Shown here piece after piece: positions 23,729-33,262 of a stretch of 64,000 nucleotides of DNA. The stretch's first letter is position 1, and each line of letters opens with the position of its first letter. A model generated the notes under the pieces. The model ran no database searches, was not told the DNA's origin, and saw only the letters and a program-made list of their open reading frames with translations. The translations under genes were made by a program, and so were the position numbers. Origin of the DNA: SHZL01 sp963708905 (GTDB lineage: Bacteria; Pseudomonadota; Gammaproteobacteria; Xanthomonadales; SZUA-36); NCBI GenBank assembly GCA_963708905.1, contig CAVPUV010000017.1:4646-68645 (forward strand). Reading direction: 5' to 3'.

Positions 23729-23931
23729 TATGTGTTTCGCAGGTTCAGGCCAGGAAGCTGCTGAATGGCGGCTTGCCCGAAGGGCAAGAAGCCTTGAAAG
23801 CAGCGACCGCCCGGCCGTGGGTCGACTTCGATTCCATGATGTGATCCACCTTCATGCAAAATACGGAGATTATGCCCGCGGCGGATTTTAGCACGCCCGG
23901 CAGTGTTGCCGGTCAAAACATGCCCTAGCGC

Positions 23932-24507
23932 CTATGCAGGTGCGCGCTCCTTGCCGGCCGACTCGTCCGGGACAGGTTCAGTGCCCTTCTTGCGATCATG
24001 CAAAGGCGCAGACGGGGGCGCAAAATCAAGCTTTTCCCGCAGGTTCGGCGGCAGAAAAGCAGCCGACCACTGCAGCATGGGCAACAAACGCTGTATCAAT
24101 GCCGACTCTTTCCACCATGGATCCACCGGCAGCGGTGTGAACCCCATGACCAGCAGGCAAGCGATGACGATAGCGAGCCCCCGGGCCGCACCGAAAGCGC
24201 CGCCGAGCAGGCGGTCAGTACCGCTGAGACCGGTTGACTCCACCAGCCGGCCAACAAGATAATTCACCAATCCCCCGACCAGCAAGACCCCGATGAACAG
24301 GCCGGCAAAACCCATGGCCATGCGGGCCGATGGCAATGAAACATGATCTTCCATCAGTGCGGCCACGTCGCCGCCATAATGGTAGGCCACCAGGAAGGCC
24401 AGCGCCCAGATCACCAGCGAAAATACTTCCTTGATGAACCCTCTGAGCAGCCCCACCAGGATAGAAATCAGAATGGTGGCCAGTATGGCGTAATCGGGCC
24501 AGATCAC
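23932..24507 (-). CDS. cvpA: Colicin V production protein CvpA
   Basis: CvpA is a small inner-membrane protein with four hydrophobic helices, needed for colicin V production in E. coli and for envelope homeostasis. Here the start is GTG at 24507, with GAGG nine bases upstream; this gives MIWPDYAILATILISILVG, matching the family's MNWVDYAI-type start better than an earlier in-frame GTG. The family segment RGFIKEVFSLVIWALAFLVAY is intact. A charged cytosolic tail follows. It sits between dedD and purF, the usual neighbours. Confidence 0.94.
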   Translation of the reverse strand: MIWPDYAILATILISILVGLLRGFIKEVFSLVIWALAFLVAYHYGGDVAALMEDHVSLPSARMAMGFAGLFIGVLLVGGLVNYLVGRLVESTGLSGTDRLLGGAFGAARGLAIVIACLLVMGFTPLPVDPWWKESALIQRLLPMLQWSAAFLPPNLREKLDFAPPSAPLHDRKKGTEPVPDESAGKERAPA

Positions 24508-24520
24508 AAAATGGAACCTC

Positions 24521-25495
24521 TTAATCAACACTCATGACGACGCCATCCACGGACAGCCGGTCGGCCAGTTGCTGCTTGATACGCAAGGCTTCTTCACGTT
24601 CCAGAAATGGGCCAACACGCACGCGGAATATGGACGTTGCCGATGAGGTCACTGTCTCGCCATAAGCACTCATGCCGGCTTCCCTGATTTGCGCGACCAA
24701 CCGTTCCGCGTTGCTCGAGTCAGCAAAGCTCCCGACCTGTACCACCCAGCGCACCAACGGATCAGCGGGCTGGGTCACTGCCGCAGACTCGTCGGGTTGC
24801 AAGTCCACGACGCGCGGGCTGACACCCTCCAATTCCGCGCCAATGCGGGCAGATGCCTGAGTTGCTTCAGTTTCGTTTTGGTACGGCCCCACACGAACGC
24901 GATTGAGCTGGCCTACATCCGATTTGATAACGTCGAGCAGCACGGGGAATCCATTGTGTTGCAAGGTTGCCATCAAAAGACTGGCATTTTCAGCGCTGCC
25001 CAGGCTGGCGACCTGAACCACGTAACGGCCTGTTCCGCTTGCTGCAGGCGAGTCAGAGTCAGGTGACTCCACCACCACCCCTTGTACCGGCCCGGTTGAC
25101 GATGGCTCAGATGGTGCCAGGTCCGGGTTCCCGGGAGTGGCGTCCATTGGTGTCTGGTCCGGGGCATCGTCGGCACCTGCCTGCGGACCTTCGTGTGATT
25201 TTTCCGCTGCGGCTTTTTCATCGGTTTTGTCCGCGGGGGCAGTGGAGATCGACGGGAGTCTGTTGGCGGAAACAGCATCACGGTTTTCCGCAGGCGGCGT
25301 ATTCTCTTGTGGATCGGTGACCGGGAACCTCCGCGTCTCGAACGAAAGTTCGCCCGGCTGCGGCGGGAGCTCAATCTTTTGCGTTTGCTGCGAGAAGCTT
25401 CCCGGACGGCCGCTGAACATCATCGGCAACACGATCACCGCCAGGGCGATCAGAACGCTGGCGCCAACCAGCCTTTGCTTGAGTGCTTTATCCAT
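24521..25495 (-). CDS. dedD: SPOR-domain protein DedD-like, with two SPOR domains
   Basis: DedD-type proteins have one N-terminal membrane helix and a periplasmic SPOR domain that binds denuded peptidoglycan at the septum. This protein (324 residues) has the helix at about 10-27, a Pro/Asp/Ala-rich linker (about 60-150), and two SPOR domains: GRYVVQVASLGSAENA near 160-235 and VRWVVQVGSFADSSNA near 248-322. E. coli DedD has one. Its position, between folC and cvpA, is the standard one for dedD. Confidence 0.93.
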   Translation of the reverse strand: MDKALKQRLVGASVLIALAVIVLPMMFSGRPGSFSQQTQKIELPPQPGELSFETRRFPVTDPQENTPPAENRDAVSANRLPSISTAPADKTDEKAAAEKSHEGPQAGADDAPDQTPMDATPGNPDLAPSEPSSTGPVQGVVVESPDSDSPAASGTGRYVVQVASLGSAENASLLMATLQHNGFPVLLDVIKSDVGQLNRVRVGPYQNETEATQASARIGAELEGVSPRVVDLQPDESAAVTQPADPLVRWVVQVGSFADSSNAERLVAQIREAGMSAYGETVTSSATSIFRVRVGPFLEREEALRIKQQLADRLSVDGVVMSVD

Positions 25496-25536
25496 AGTGA
25501 GGCGCTCTTGGATGATCCTCGGCGAAACAAAAGATT

Positions 25537-26805
25537 TTAGCAGTTACGGGTCAGAAATGCCGAAGCCTGAGCAACCGTGACGAAAGATCCGAAAACGAGA
25601 ATGCTCTCGTGCGGGGCAGAGTCTTCCAGCGCCCGCTGCAGGGCTGATCTTACGTCCGCGAAATCCCGGGTGCGCTGCTGTCCACTCACCTTGATGACTT
25701 CCCGTGCCAGTTCGCTGCCACTGCGACCCCGCTCGCCTCCGATGCCGGCGCAGCACCAGTTCTGCACATATTCATCCAGCGCAGCCGCCACAGCTGCTGC
25801 ATCTTTGTCCCGCAGCATTCCAAGCACACAAAAAGCAGGGCGCAGGTGCAGGTCCCGCAGCGCAACTGCCACAGCTCGTGCCGCATGTTCGTTATGACCA
25901 ACATCCAGCCATACCCGCGGGCATTCGATGGATGGTTGCAAACGCCCGGCTATCCTGACAGATTTCAAGCCATGAGCCATCAGCTCCGGCTCATCCAGAG
26001 ATCCTGGAAGCAGCGTGGCCACGGCAGCAACAGCAGTGGCCATGTTGTTGACCTGGTGCACACCCACCATGGACGGCTGTGGCAAATGGATGGAGCGCGA
26101 ACCCTGGCGCCAACAATAAGCCGATGCAGACGCAGTTACGTTGAATTCACGCCCGAGGCGCTGCACGGGAGCACCCGCTTGGCGGGCAATTTTCAGCAAA
26201 CTTTGTGGGGGGTCGGGTTCACCGCAAATCACCGGTTTGCCAGCCCGGATGATGCCGGCTTTTTCACGCCCAATGCTGTCAAGATCATGTCCCAGATAGT
26301 CCTGGTGGTCCAGGCCAATGGGAGTGATAACGGCGCAGTCCGTGTCCAGGATATTAACTGCATCCAATCTTCCGCCGAGTCCAACTTCCAGTATGGCAAA
26401 ATCCAGTTTCGCCCGTGACAGTAAAGCAAAGGCTGCCAGGGTGCCAAACTCGAAATAACTGAGGCTGGTATCGCCGAGCGCCGCTTCCACCCAGGTAAAT
26501 GCGCTGATCAAATCCTGGTCCGGCACCGCCATACCCTGGATCTGTATTCTTTCGTTATAACGAAAAAGATGGGGCGAAGTGTAGGTGCCGCAACGGTGAC
26601 CAAGCGTCGTCAGCATGGCGCCGATACAGGCGGTGGTCGAGCCTTTGCCGTTGGTGCCGGCAACGGTAAAAAGGCTCGCCGCCGGCCGCGGACTGTCCAT
26701 GCGCTGCCAAACCGCTCTGACGCGTTCCAGACCGAGGTCGATTGCCAGCGGGTGCCGTGATTCCAACAAAGTGAGCCAATCTTGCAGTGTGGACGGATGG
26801 GACAT
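25537..26805 (-). CDS. folC: Bifunctional dihydrofolate synthase / folylpolyglutamate synthase
   Basis: FolC adds glutamate to dihydropteroate and then to folates. The Mur-ligase-type ATP loop is VAGTNGKGSTTACIGAML near residue 46, and the family motifs TSPHLFRYNERI and GLGGRLDAVN follow. Length is 422 with ATG 26805 (MSHPSTLQDWL); a TTG four codons earlier would add MQAQ. It lies between accD and dedD, as in Pseudomonas. Confidence 0.96.
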   Translation of the reverse strand: MSHPSTLQDWLTLLESRHPLAIDLGLERVRAVWQRMDSPRPAASLFTVAGTNGKGSTTACIGAMLTTLGHRCGTYTSPHLFRYNERIQIQGMAVPDQDLISAFTWVEAALGDTSLSYFEFGTLAAFALLSRAKLDFAILEVGLGGRLDAVNILDTDCAVITPIGLDHQDYLGHDLDSIGREKAGIIRAGKPVICGEPDPPQSLLKIARQAGAPVQRLGREFNVTASASAYCWRQGSRSIHLPQPSMVGVHQVNNMATAVAAVATLLPGSLDEPELMAHGLKSVRIAGRLQPSIECPRVWLDVGHNEHAARAVAVALRDLHLRPAFCVLGMLRDKDAAAVAAALDEYVQNWCCAGIGGERGRSGSELAREVIKVSGQQRTRDFADVRSALQRALEDSAPHESILVFGSFVTVAQASAFLTRNC

Positions 26806-26834
26806 CTGGGCTTGCAAGTAACCGGATTAGGTGG

Positions 26835-27725
26835 TTAAGACAGGAGCAATTCTCCGCTCACCACTTTGGGCTGATCTCCGCCAGCCAACAAGGCCAGCAA
26901 GGCAGCAATCTGGTCGCGCAGTTGCCGGCGATCGACAATCATGTCAATGGCACCCTTTTGCAGCAGGAATTCACTGCGTTGAAACCCCTCAGGTAGTTTC
27001 TCCCGCACCGTTTGCTCAATCACTCGCGGGCCAGCGAATCCGATTTGAGCGCCCGGCTCGGCAACATTGACATCACCCAGCATGCCAAGGCTGGCGGAAA
27101 CACCACCCGTAGTGGGATGGGTCAGGACCGAGATATAAGGGACGCCCGCCTCGGCCATGCGCGCCAGTACGGCACTGGTCTTGGCCATTTGCATAAGGGA
27201 CAGCAGACCTTCTTGCATGCGCGCACCTCCACTGGCAGAAAAACACACCAGGGGCACCCGCGTGCGCAGACTTTCCTGGCCGGCGCGGGAAAATTTTTCA
27301 CCCACCACCGAACCCATGGAACCACCCATGAAACCGAATTCAAAGGCACAGGCCACAATCCCGCGCCCATGCAGTTTTCCAGCCATGGCCACCAGTGCAT
27401 CCTTTTCCCCGGTAGTTTTCTGTGCGGCAACCAGGCGGTCCTTGTATTTCTTGGTATCGCGAAACTTGAGCGTATCCACTGATTCCAGATCAGCAGCGAT
27501 TTCACGTTGGTCCCCGGCATCAAGAAACTGCTGCAGGCGAACACGGGCGTTCACTGGCATGTGCTTGCCACATTTGGGACACACCTGAAGATTGCGCTCG
27601 AGTTCGGGGCGGTAAAGAACAGCCAAACAATCATTACACTTGGTCCAAAGGCCCTCCGGAACCGTTCTCTTGTTACCACCTTCAGTGCGAATTCTGGATG
27701 GCATCAATTTCTGCAACCAGCTCAT
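26835..27725 (-). CDS. accD: Acetyl-CoA carboxylase carboxyltransferase subunit beta
   Basis: AccD, with AccA, transfers the carboxyl group from biotin to acetyl-CoA to make malonyl-CoA. The N-terminal zinc ribbon is complete: WTKCNDC, then CPKCGKHMP (four cysteines, about residues 29-53). The crotonase-like domain carries GGSMGSVVGEKFSRA and SGGARMQEG. Length 296 is normal. It is followed by folC and preceded by trpA on the same strand. Confidence 0.98.
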   Translation of the reverse strand: MSWLQKLMPSRIRTEGGNKRTVPEGLWTKCNDCLAVLYRPELERNLQVCPKCGKHMPVNARVRLQQFLDAGDQREIAADLESVDTLKFRDTKKYKDRLVAAQKTTGEKDALVAMAGKLHGRGIVACAFEFGFMGGSMGSVVGEKFSRAGQESLRTRVPLVCFSASGGARMQEGLLSLMQMAKTSAVLARMAEAGVPYISVLTHPTTGGVSASLGMLGDVNVAEPGAQIGFAGPRVIEQTVREKLPEGFQRSEFLLQKGAIDMIVDRRQLRDQIAALLALLAGGDQPKVVSGELLLS

Positions 27726-27780
27726 TGGCCCGCTACCTCAACAGGATTCTTGTTCTGAACATTGCAGCCATATTTTTTCA

Positions 27781-28617
27781 TCATCGATTTTCCGCCGGCA
27801 GGTCTCCCTCGACACCATTGTCCATGGCCGCGCGCACGGGCGCAAGAAACGCCCACGCCAGCCGGCCGGCCTCGTCCTGCGATGCCGACGCAGCCAGGGT
27901 CTGCACCAGTACGCTGCCAATGACCACCGCATCTGCTGTTTTGGCAACCGCGGCAGCCGTTGCAGGCCCTTTGATGCCAAAACCCACGGCAATGGGTAAA
28001 GAGCTGAGTTGCCGTATTTTCGCGAGTGGCGCCACGATGGACTCCTGCTGGAGAAGATTCGCCCCGGTGATGCCGGCGAACGACACATAGTATAGATAGC
28101 CGCGGGCTCCTCTGACGATGGTGTTCATCCGTTCAGATGTCGTGGTCGGTGCCAACAGGCAGATCGGATAGATGTTGGCCCTTGCCAGCAAGACGCCCAG
28201 CTCGCCCATTTCTTCCGGTGGGCAGTCAACCATCAGCACACCATCGACGCCACAGCGGGCTGCGTCAGTGGCAAATGCCTCGTAGCCATAGCGTTCAATG
28301 GGGTTCATATAGCCCATCAGGACGACTGGCGTGGCCTCGTCCTGTTGGCGAAATGTCTTGACGCAACTGAGCACCGTGCGCAAGGACACGCCGCGCGCGA
28401 TGGCCCGCTCGCTTGACTCCTGGATCACGGGTCCATCGGCCACGGGGTCGGAAAATGGCACGCCCAGTTCGATCACGTCAGCCCCCGCTGAAACCAGCTG
28501 ATGCATGATCGCAACGGTCCAGTCGGGATGGGGATCACCCACCGTAATAAAGGGAATCAGGGCCTTGCGCGACTGCCCTTTCAGGGCCTGGAATCGTTCA
28601 TCGATGCGGTTACTCAC
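27781..28617 (-). CDS. trpA: Tryptophan synthase alpha chain
   Basis: TrpA cleaves indole-3-glycerol phosphate and channels indole to TrpB. Motifs present are FITVGDPHPDWT near the N-terminus, the catalytic Glu in ADVIELGVPFSDPVADGPVIQ and the loop YLYYVSFAGITGA. The start is GTG 28617, overlapping the trpB stop by four bases (GTGA), the usual coupling for trpBA. Length 278 is slightly above the common 268. Confidence 0.97.
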   Translation of the reverse strand: MSNRIDERFQALKGQSRKALIPFITVGDPHPDWTVAIMHQLVSAGADVIELGVPFSDPVADGPVIQESSERAIARGVSLRTVLSCVKTFRQQDEATPVVLMGYMNPIERYGYEAFATDAARCGVDGVLMVDCPPEEMGELGVLLARANIYPICLLAPTTTSERMNTIVRGARGYLYYVSFAGITGANLLQQESIVAPLAKIRQLSSLPIAVGFGIKGPATAAAVAKTADAVVIGSVLVQTLAASASQDEAGRLAWAFLAPVRAAMDNGVEGDLPAENR

Positions 28618-29837
28618 AAGGATATGTGCTCCAGTTCCGCGACCGTCTGCACATCCTTGTCTCCCCTGCCGGAAAGGTTGATCAGGACGTGCTGATCGGG
28701 ACGCATGGTGGCGGCCAGCTTGAGGCCATAAGCAATGGCATGGCTGCTTTCCAGCGCCGGCAGTATACCCTCCAGCCGGGTCAGCTGGTGAAAAGCAGCC
28801 AGCGCTTCATCGTCCGTGACGGATACATACTCCGCCCGCCCGCTGTCTTTCAACCAGGCATGTTCCGGCCCCACCGCGGGATAATCAAGTCCGGCGGAAA
28901 CCGAATGGGTGTGCCGTATCTGACCGGCATCATCGTCTATCAGGTAGGTGCGACAACCGTGCAATATACCGGGCCTGCCGGCACACAGCGAAGCTGCGTG
29001 CTCGCCGGTGGCCAGGCCCCTTCCCGCTGCTTCCACACCGATCAGCCGCACATCCCGGTCGCCGATAAATGGGTAAAACAAACCCATGGCATTGGAACCA
29101 CCGCCAACACAGGCGACCAGTGCATCAGGCAGGCTGTCATATTGCTCCAGCATTTGACGGCGGGCTTCCCTGCCAACCACTGCATTGAAATCGCGCACCA
29201 TGGTGGGATACGGATGGGGTCCGGCCACCGTGCCGATGATATAAAAAGTATCATCGATGTTGGTCACCCAGTCACGCATGGCTTCGTTCAGTGCATCTTT
29301 CAAAGTGCGGGACCCACTGGACACCGGGCGCACTTCCGCCCCCAGGAGTTTCATGCGAAAGACATTGATGGCCTGGCGCCGGATATCGACTTCTCCCATG
29401 TATACTACGCACTGTTTGTTCAGTCTTGCAGCGACAGTCGCCGCAGCGACGCCGTGCTGGCCCGCACCGGTTTCGGCAATCAGGCGTGATTTACCCATGG
29501 CGTCAGCGAGCAGGGCCTGTCCAACCGTGTTGTTGATCTTGTGCGCGCCGGTATGGTTCAGGTCTTCGCGTTTGAGCAAAATCTGCGCGCCGCCAGCGCG
29601 TTCAGTCAACCTGCGGGCAGGGTAAATCGGCGACGGCCTGCCCACGAAATAAGCCAGATCATGATCCACTCGTGCGACGAAATCGGCGTCTTCGCGCCAG
29701 CGAAAATAAGCTTCCTTCAGCTCATCCAGTGCATGCATCAGGGTCTCGGGAACGTAGCTTCCCCCATAGGTTCCGAAATGCCCGCTCGCGCCGGCAGCAT
29801 ACCTCGCCGGTTCCAGCTTCTCAGCTTTACTGTTCAC
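28614..29837 (-). CDS. trpB: Tryptophan synthase beta chain
   Basis: TrpB condenses indole with serine using PLP. The PLP lysine is in the motif LNHTGAHKINNTVGQALLA, and the phosphate-binding GGGSNA loop follows. GTG 29837 is taken as the start because GAGG lies six to seven bases upstream and the overlap with trpF is then 11 bp; a frame opening at 29870 would overlap trpF by 44 bp. The protein has 407 residues. The order trpF-trpB-trpA is that of Xanthomonas-type genomes. Confidence 0.97.
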   Translation of the reverse strand: MNSKAEKLEPARYAAGASGHFGTYGGSYVPETLMHALDELKEAYFRWREDADFVARVDHDLAYFVGRPSPIYPARRLTERAGGAQILLKREDLNHTGAHKINNTVGQALLADAMGKSRLIAETGAGQHGVAAATVAARLNKQCVVYMGEVDIRRQAINVFRMKLLGAEVRPVSSGSRTLKDALNEAMRDWVTNIDDTFYIIGTVAGPHPYPTMVRDFNAVVGREARRQMLEQYDSLPDALVACVGGGSNAMGLFYPFIGDRDVRLIGVEAAGRGLATGEHAASLCAGRPGILHGCRTYLIDDDAGQIRHTHSVSAGLDYPAVGPEHAWLKDSGRAEYVSVTDDEALAAFHQLTRLEGILPALESSHAIAYGLKLAATMRPDQHVLINLSGRGDKDVQTVAELEHISL

Positions 29838-30447
29838 ATTTTGCCTCGGCGATAAATCGCTTGATTGCATCTGCGTCCTTGATGCCTGGCGCCGTTTCTA
29901 CCCCGCTTGAGACATCCACCGCCCAGGGACCTACCGTGCTCACGGCTTTGCGCACATTGGAGGGGTTCAAGCCGCCAGCCAGTATGAGCGGCAATCGTCC
30001 CGCCGAGATCCGGCTCCAGTCTGCCAGCTTGCCCGTGCCTCCCAGTCCACCCGTTTGATGACTGTCCACAAGAATTCCTGCTGCATCGTCATAAATCATT
30101 TCAACAGCCACCAGAGAATTTTCGCCATCCAGGTTGACGGCCTTGATATACGGCAAGCCGAACTGCCTGCAGTAGGCCGCATCTTCACGGCCATGAAACT
30201 GCAGCAGGCTCAAGGGTACTTGCCGCAGCATGTGCCGGACATATTCTGCCTCCTGATCGAGAAAAAGCCCAACGCGGGCAACAAAAGCGGGCACTTGCCG
30301 GCATAAGTTCGCTGCGGCATCCGGTTCCAGAAAGCGCGGACTCGCGGGGACGAAAACGAAACCCAGGGCGTCAGCACCGGCATGGACTGCGGCTGCCACG
30401 TCCTGTGAGCGCCTCAAGCCACAGATTTTTACTCGCACAGGGCTCAT
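29827..30447 (-). CDS. trpF: Phosphoribosylanthranilate isomerase
   Basis: TrpF performs the Amadori rearrangement that precedes indole-glycerol-phosphate formation. The catalytic Cys is in VKICGLRRSQDV near the start, and the catalytic Asp lies in the ILVDSHQTGGLGGTGK segment. The barrel ends with LAGGLNPSNV and VDVSSGVE. It is a stand-alone 206-residue enzyme and not fused to trpC. The ATG overlaps the truA stop by four bases. Confidence 0.97.
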   Translation of the reverse strand: MSPVRVKICGLRRSQDVAAAVHAGADALGFVFVPASPRFLEPDAAANLCRQVPAFVARVGLFLDQEAEYVRHMLRQVPLSLLQFHGREDAAYCRQFGLPYIKAVNLDGENSLVAVEMIYDDAAGILVDSHQTGGLGGTGKLADWSRISAGRLPLILAGGLNPSNVRKAVSTVGPWAVDVSSGVETAPGIKDADAIKRFIAEAKCEQ

Positions 30448-31235
30448 GACAGGTACCTGCCAGAAGAAAAATCAATATCCGATCCGGGCAGCTGATACTG
30501 CTCCGGATAGCGCGCACCGACGAAATACAAGCCTTCTGCAGCGGCAGTCGGAGCTGCCAGCGTACGATCACGGCCAAGCAGTAACGCCTGCATCCAGTTA
30601 ATGGGTTTTTCTTCGTGGCCAATAGACATCAGGCTACCGGCAATGTTTCGCACCATATGATAAAGAAATCCATTGGCGGTAACTTCAATCCGGATTTCGT
30701 TCCCGATCCGGCTAACCGATATGTCATGAATTTCACGCAACGCATGCCGGGCCTGGCATGACGCCGCCCGAAACGCAGAAAAGTCGTGCTCACCGTGTAA
30801 GGCTTGTGCCGCAAGGTGCATCATTTCGGCATCCAGAGGCTGGCGGCACCAGCTCACCCGTTTTGCATCCAGGGCTGGCCGCACCCAGCGATTCAGAATC
30901 CGATATCGATAGCTGCGCGAGAATGCACTGAATCGGGCATGAAAATTCTCATCTACCGCGCGCAGCCACAATATACTGATTGCTGGCGGCAAATGACTGT
31001 TGGCTCCCAGTATCCAGGAACGCTCGGAACGCTGCGCCGTGGAATCAAAATGAGCAACCTGACAGAGTGCATGAACACCTGTGTCGGTCCGGCCACAGCA
31101 GGTGACTCGGACCGGGTGGTCTGCAACGTGCGTGAGCGCTGCTTCCACACACGCTTGTATTGTTGGTTCCTGGCGCTGTACCTGCCATCCAAGGAAAGCG
31201 CTGCCATCATATTCGATGCCGAATGCGTAACGCAT
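30444..31235 (-). CDS. truA: tRNA pseudouridine synthase A
   Basis: TruA converts uridines 38-40 of tRNA anticodon arms to pseudouridine. The catalytic Asp is in CGRTDTGVHALCQVAHFD, and the family's RSYRYRI and FLYHMVRNIAGSLM segments are present. ATG 31235 is used; a TTG two codons upstream is also in frame. No good ribosome-binding site is seen, and the mobile repeat B ends up only 14 bp before the start, so the native leader may have been replaced. Confidence 0.97.
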   Translation of the reverse strand: MRYAFGIEYDGSAFLGWQVQRQEPTIQACVEAALTHVADHPVRVTCCGRTDTGVHALCQVAHFDSTAQRSERSWILGANSHLPPAISILWLRAVDENFHARFSAFSRSYRYRILNRWVRPALDAKRVSWCRQPLDAEMMHLAAQALHGEHDFSAFRAASCQARHALREIHDISVSRIGNEIRIEVTANGFLYHMVRNIAGSLMSIGHEEKPINWMQALLLGRDRTLAAPTAAAEGLYFVGARYPEQYQLPGSDIDFSSGRYLS

Positions 31236-31248
31236 GTACAACTAACTA

Positions 31249-31400
31249 TTGTCTGTCCATAAACGGGCATCCCAGCCCGTTATGGAATCGCGAAGCAAAA
31301 GCGTGGTTTTGCTTCGCTCTCATTTTCAATGGCTTACGCCATTGAAAATGGCGGCACTTCCATGTGCCGCGTTAGCGCGCATCCATTTCCGGATGCGCAC
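31249..31400 (-). mobile_element. 152-bp multi-hairpin mobile repeat, copy B
   Basis: Same orientation as copy A and nearly identical to it. TAACTA precedes the element (31243-31248), but the other side reads TACCCGCATATTG, so no intact target duplication remains. It lies between the fimV stop (31426) and the truA start. Confidence 0.85.
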
Positions 31401-31425
31401 TACCCGCATATTGAGTATTTCGCTG

Positions 31426-33195
31426 CTAGAGTTCACCCATCATCTTCCGCGCTTCGCCTTGCTGTGCCTCGGTTCCGTGTTCCAAGACTTCTTCGAGAAT
31501 TACCCGCGCGGCTTCCCGGTCACCCATCGAAATGTAGGCCCGCGCAAGATCCAGGCGCACTTCAGGATCAGTACTGCCTTCATCCAGCAGCTCAGCCTCT
31601 TCACTCTCCTCCGCTCTGCCCGCATTACGCGACAATGGCGGCTTTGCAAATGCCGTCGCCTCACGCCCGGCTTCGTCAGGCCTGCTCCCGATCGCCTGTT
31701 TTTGATCGGTTTTCAGAACCTGCAGAATTTCTTCAGCATCGTCCTTGAGTTCGCGCACGGTTCCGCTGTCACGGGCAGGAAGATTTGCATCCAGGATACG
31801 GTCAACTTTGCGGCGATTCAAAAGCCAGCCGGCAAATGCTGCCGCGAGGACCAACAGAGCAATCAACCACACCATCATATTGCGGTACCAGGCTTGAGCT
31901 GGTTGCGCTGCGGCTGCAGTCGTCACCTGCGGCACTGGTGGTTTGGCAGGAGGCGTTGCTGCACCCGCCGCAGACGGCGCCAATTCGCCGGCAGAGGGTT
32001 CCTCACCCTCGGGGCCGTTCTGTGACAGCCGTTCCTGCTGTAATCTTTCTTCCAGTTGAGCAAGATCGGCGTCGGCCACATTGCCGGGCTGGCCGGTTTG
32101 CAGCCGGTCTTGCAACTCGCTTATCTGGTCCTGTAGATACTGGTTCTGCTGTTGTTCGACGATCAACTGTTCTTCTTTGCGCGACAACTCTGCCCGCAGA
32201 GCATCCACGGCGGTCGATGTCTCCGGCTCCACAGGCGCTTGTTCCAATCCGTTGACAATGTCCATGTCAGCCTTATCTGCCGGCGGCACCAGCTCCAGCT
32301 GGTCCTCCGACTCCACCAGCCGGCCTGCTTCAGGGGCCGTTGACGGCTGTGAATTCAGGTCTACCAGCGGCGTCTCTACCGCGGTCGCTACCGAGCTTTG
32401 TGTAAACGCGCTGTTTTGCCGCATCACTTCACTGCGAGCGGCTTCTGCGGAAATTTGCCTGACGTCATCGAATTGCGGCATGCGCAGAATCGCACCGCGC
32501 TTGAGCAGATTGATATTGTCCTTGATGAAAGCGCCTGGATTCTCCTGTTGAATCGCCAGCATGACTGCGCGCAAATCGAGACCGGTGCCATGCGACCAGT
32601 TTGTGGCTATGCTCCACAGGGTGTCACCACCCTGCACCGGTCCATACTCGGTGCCCTCTCCGCTGGCAAGGTCAGTTACGCCCGGTTGTTTGGGTGCAGA
32701 GGGTTCTTCGTGCTGATTTGCCTCTGCGGTAGCTGGAGAGGCCGGGGCTCCCGTGCGTTGGTCCACAAGTGGCGGTGGTGCTGTCGCTGCAAATGACGGC
32801 GGATCCAGAAACAGGGTGTATTCGCGCAACATCCGGCCATTGGTCCAATTCACCTCGACAATCAGGCGTATCACCGGGTCTTTGACCGGCAGTTTGCTGG
32901 TAACCAGGACGCTGGCTGCACTGCCATCCTGCTCCAGTGCAAAGCGCAAAGGAACGGAAATGGCCTCACGACTGGCGCCAATGAGCGCATAATCGTCCGC
33001 GGAAGCCAGGCCAACAGTGACCGAACCGAGATCATCACTGTCGCGGGTAATTAAATCGATTTTGATCTGTAAAGGCTGGCCCAGATAAGACTCGACCGAT
33101 GCATTGCCCAGACCCAGTGCGGACACCGTCTGGCTAATTGTCATTAATGCAGCTGCAAGTGCGAGCCTGGCGCCGATATTTATTATGTCAATCAT
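31426..33195 (-). CDS. fimV: FimV-family LysM/TPR polar protein
   Basis: FimV proteins localise to the pole and support type IV pilus assembly and twitching. The 589-residue protein has a signal peptide ending near TVSA-LG, the FimV N-terminal domain (GNASVESYLGQPLQIKIDL), a LysM domain (VQGGDTLWSIATNWSHG, about 185-245), a Gln/Glu coiled coil, one membrane helix (MMVWLIALLVLAAAFAGWLL), and a C-terminal TPR-like FimV domain ending in EARKMMGEL. It is shorter than P. aeruginosa FimV (about 920). ATG 33195 follows GGAGGGG. It lies between asd and truA, the standard position. Confidence 0.92.
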   Translation of the reverse strand: MIDIINIGARLALAAALMTISQTVSALGLGNASVESYLGQPLQIKIDLITRDSDDLGSVTVGLASADDYALIGASREAISVPLRFALEQDGSAASVLVTSKLPVKDPVIRLIVEVNWTNGRMLREYTLFLDPPSFAATAPPPLVDQRTGAPASPATAEANQHEEPSAPKQPGVTDLASGEGTEYGPVQGGDTLWSIATNWSHGTGLDLRAVMLAIQQENPGAFIKDNINLLKRGAILRMPQFDDVRQISAEAARSEVMRQNSAFTQSSVATAVETPLVDLNSQPSTAPEAGRLVESEDQLELVPPADKADMDIVNGLEQAPVEPETSTAVDALRAELSRKEEQLIVEQQQNQYLQDQISELQDRLQTGQPGNVADADLAQLEERLQQERLSQNGPEGEEPSAGELAPSAAGAATPPAKPPVPQVTTAAAAQPAQAWYRNMMVWLIALLVLAAAFAGWLLNRRKVDRILDANLPARDSGTVRELKDDAEEILQVLKTDQKQAIGSRPDEAGREATAFAKPPLSRNAGRAEESEEAELLDEGSTDPEVRLDLARAYISMGDREAARVILEEVLEHGTEAQQGEARKMMGEL

Positions 33196-33262
33196 GAGCC
33201 CCTCCGTCTTTCCCTGACTTGATGAAGAACGACCTTGCTTCATGCGCGGTTAAAATCTTCAG

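Noticed and set aside
23772..23788. CTTGCCC-GAA-GGGCAAG hairpin as a terminator after cvpA
   Set aside because: There is no T-tract on either strand, and cvpA and purF are normally co-transcribed.
23728..23916. 62-codon frame in the cvpA-purF gap
   Set aside because: There is no ribosome-binding site, and the gap is an untranslated leader in related operons; a small hairpin is all that stands out.
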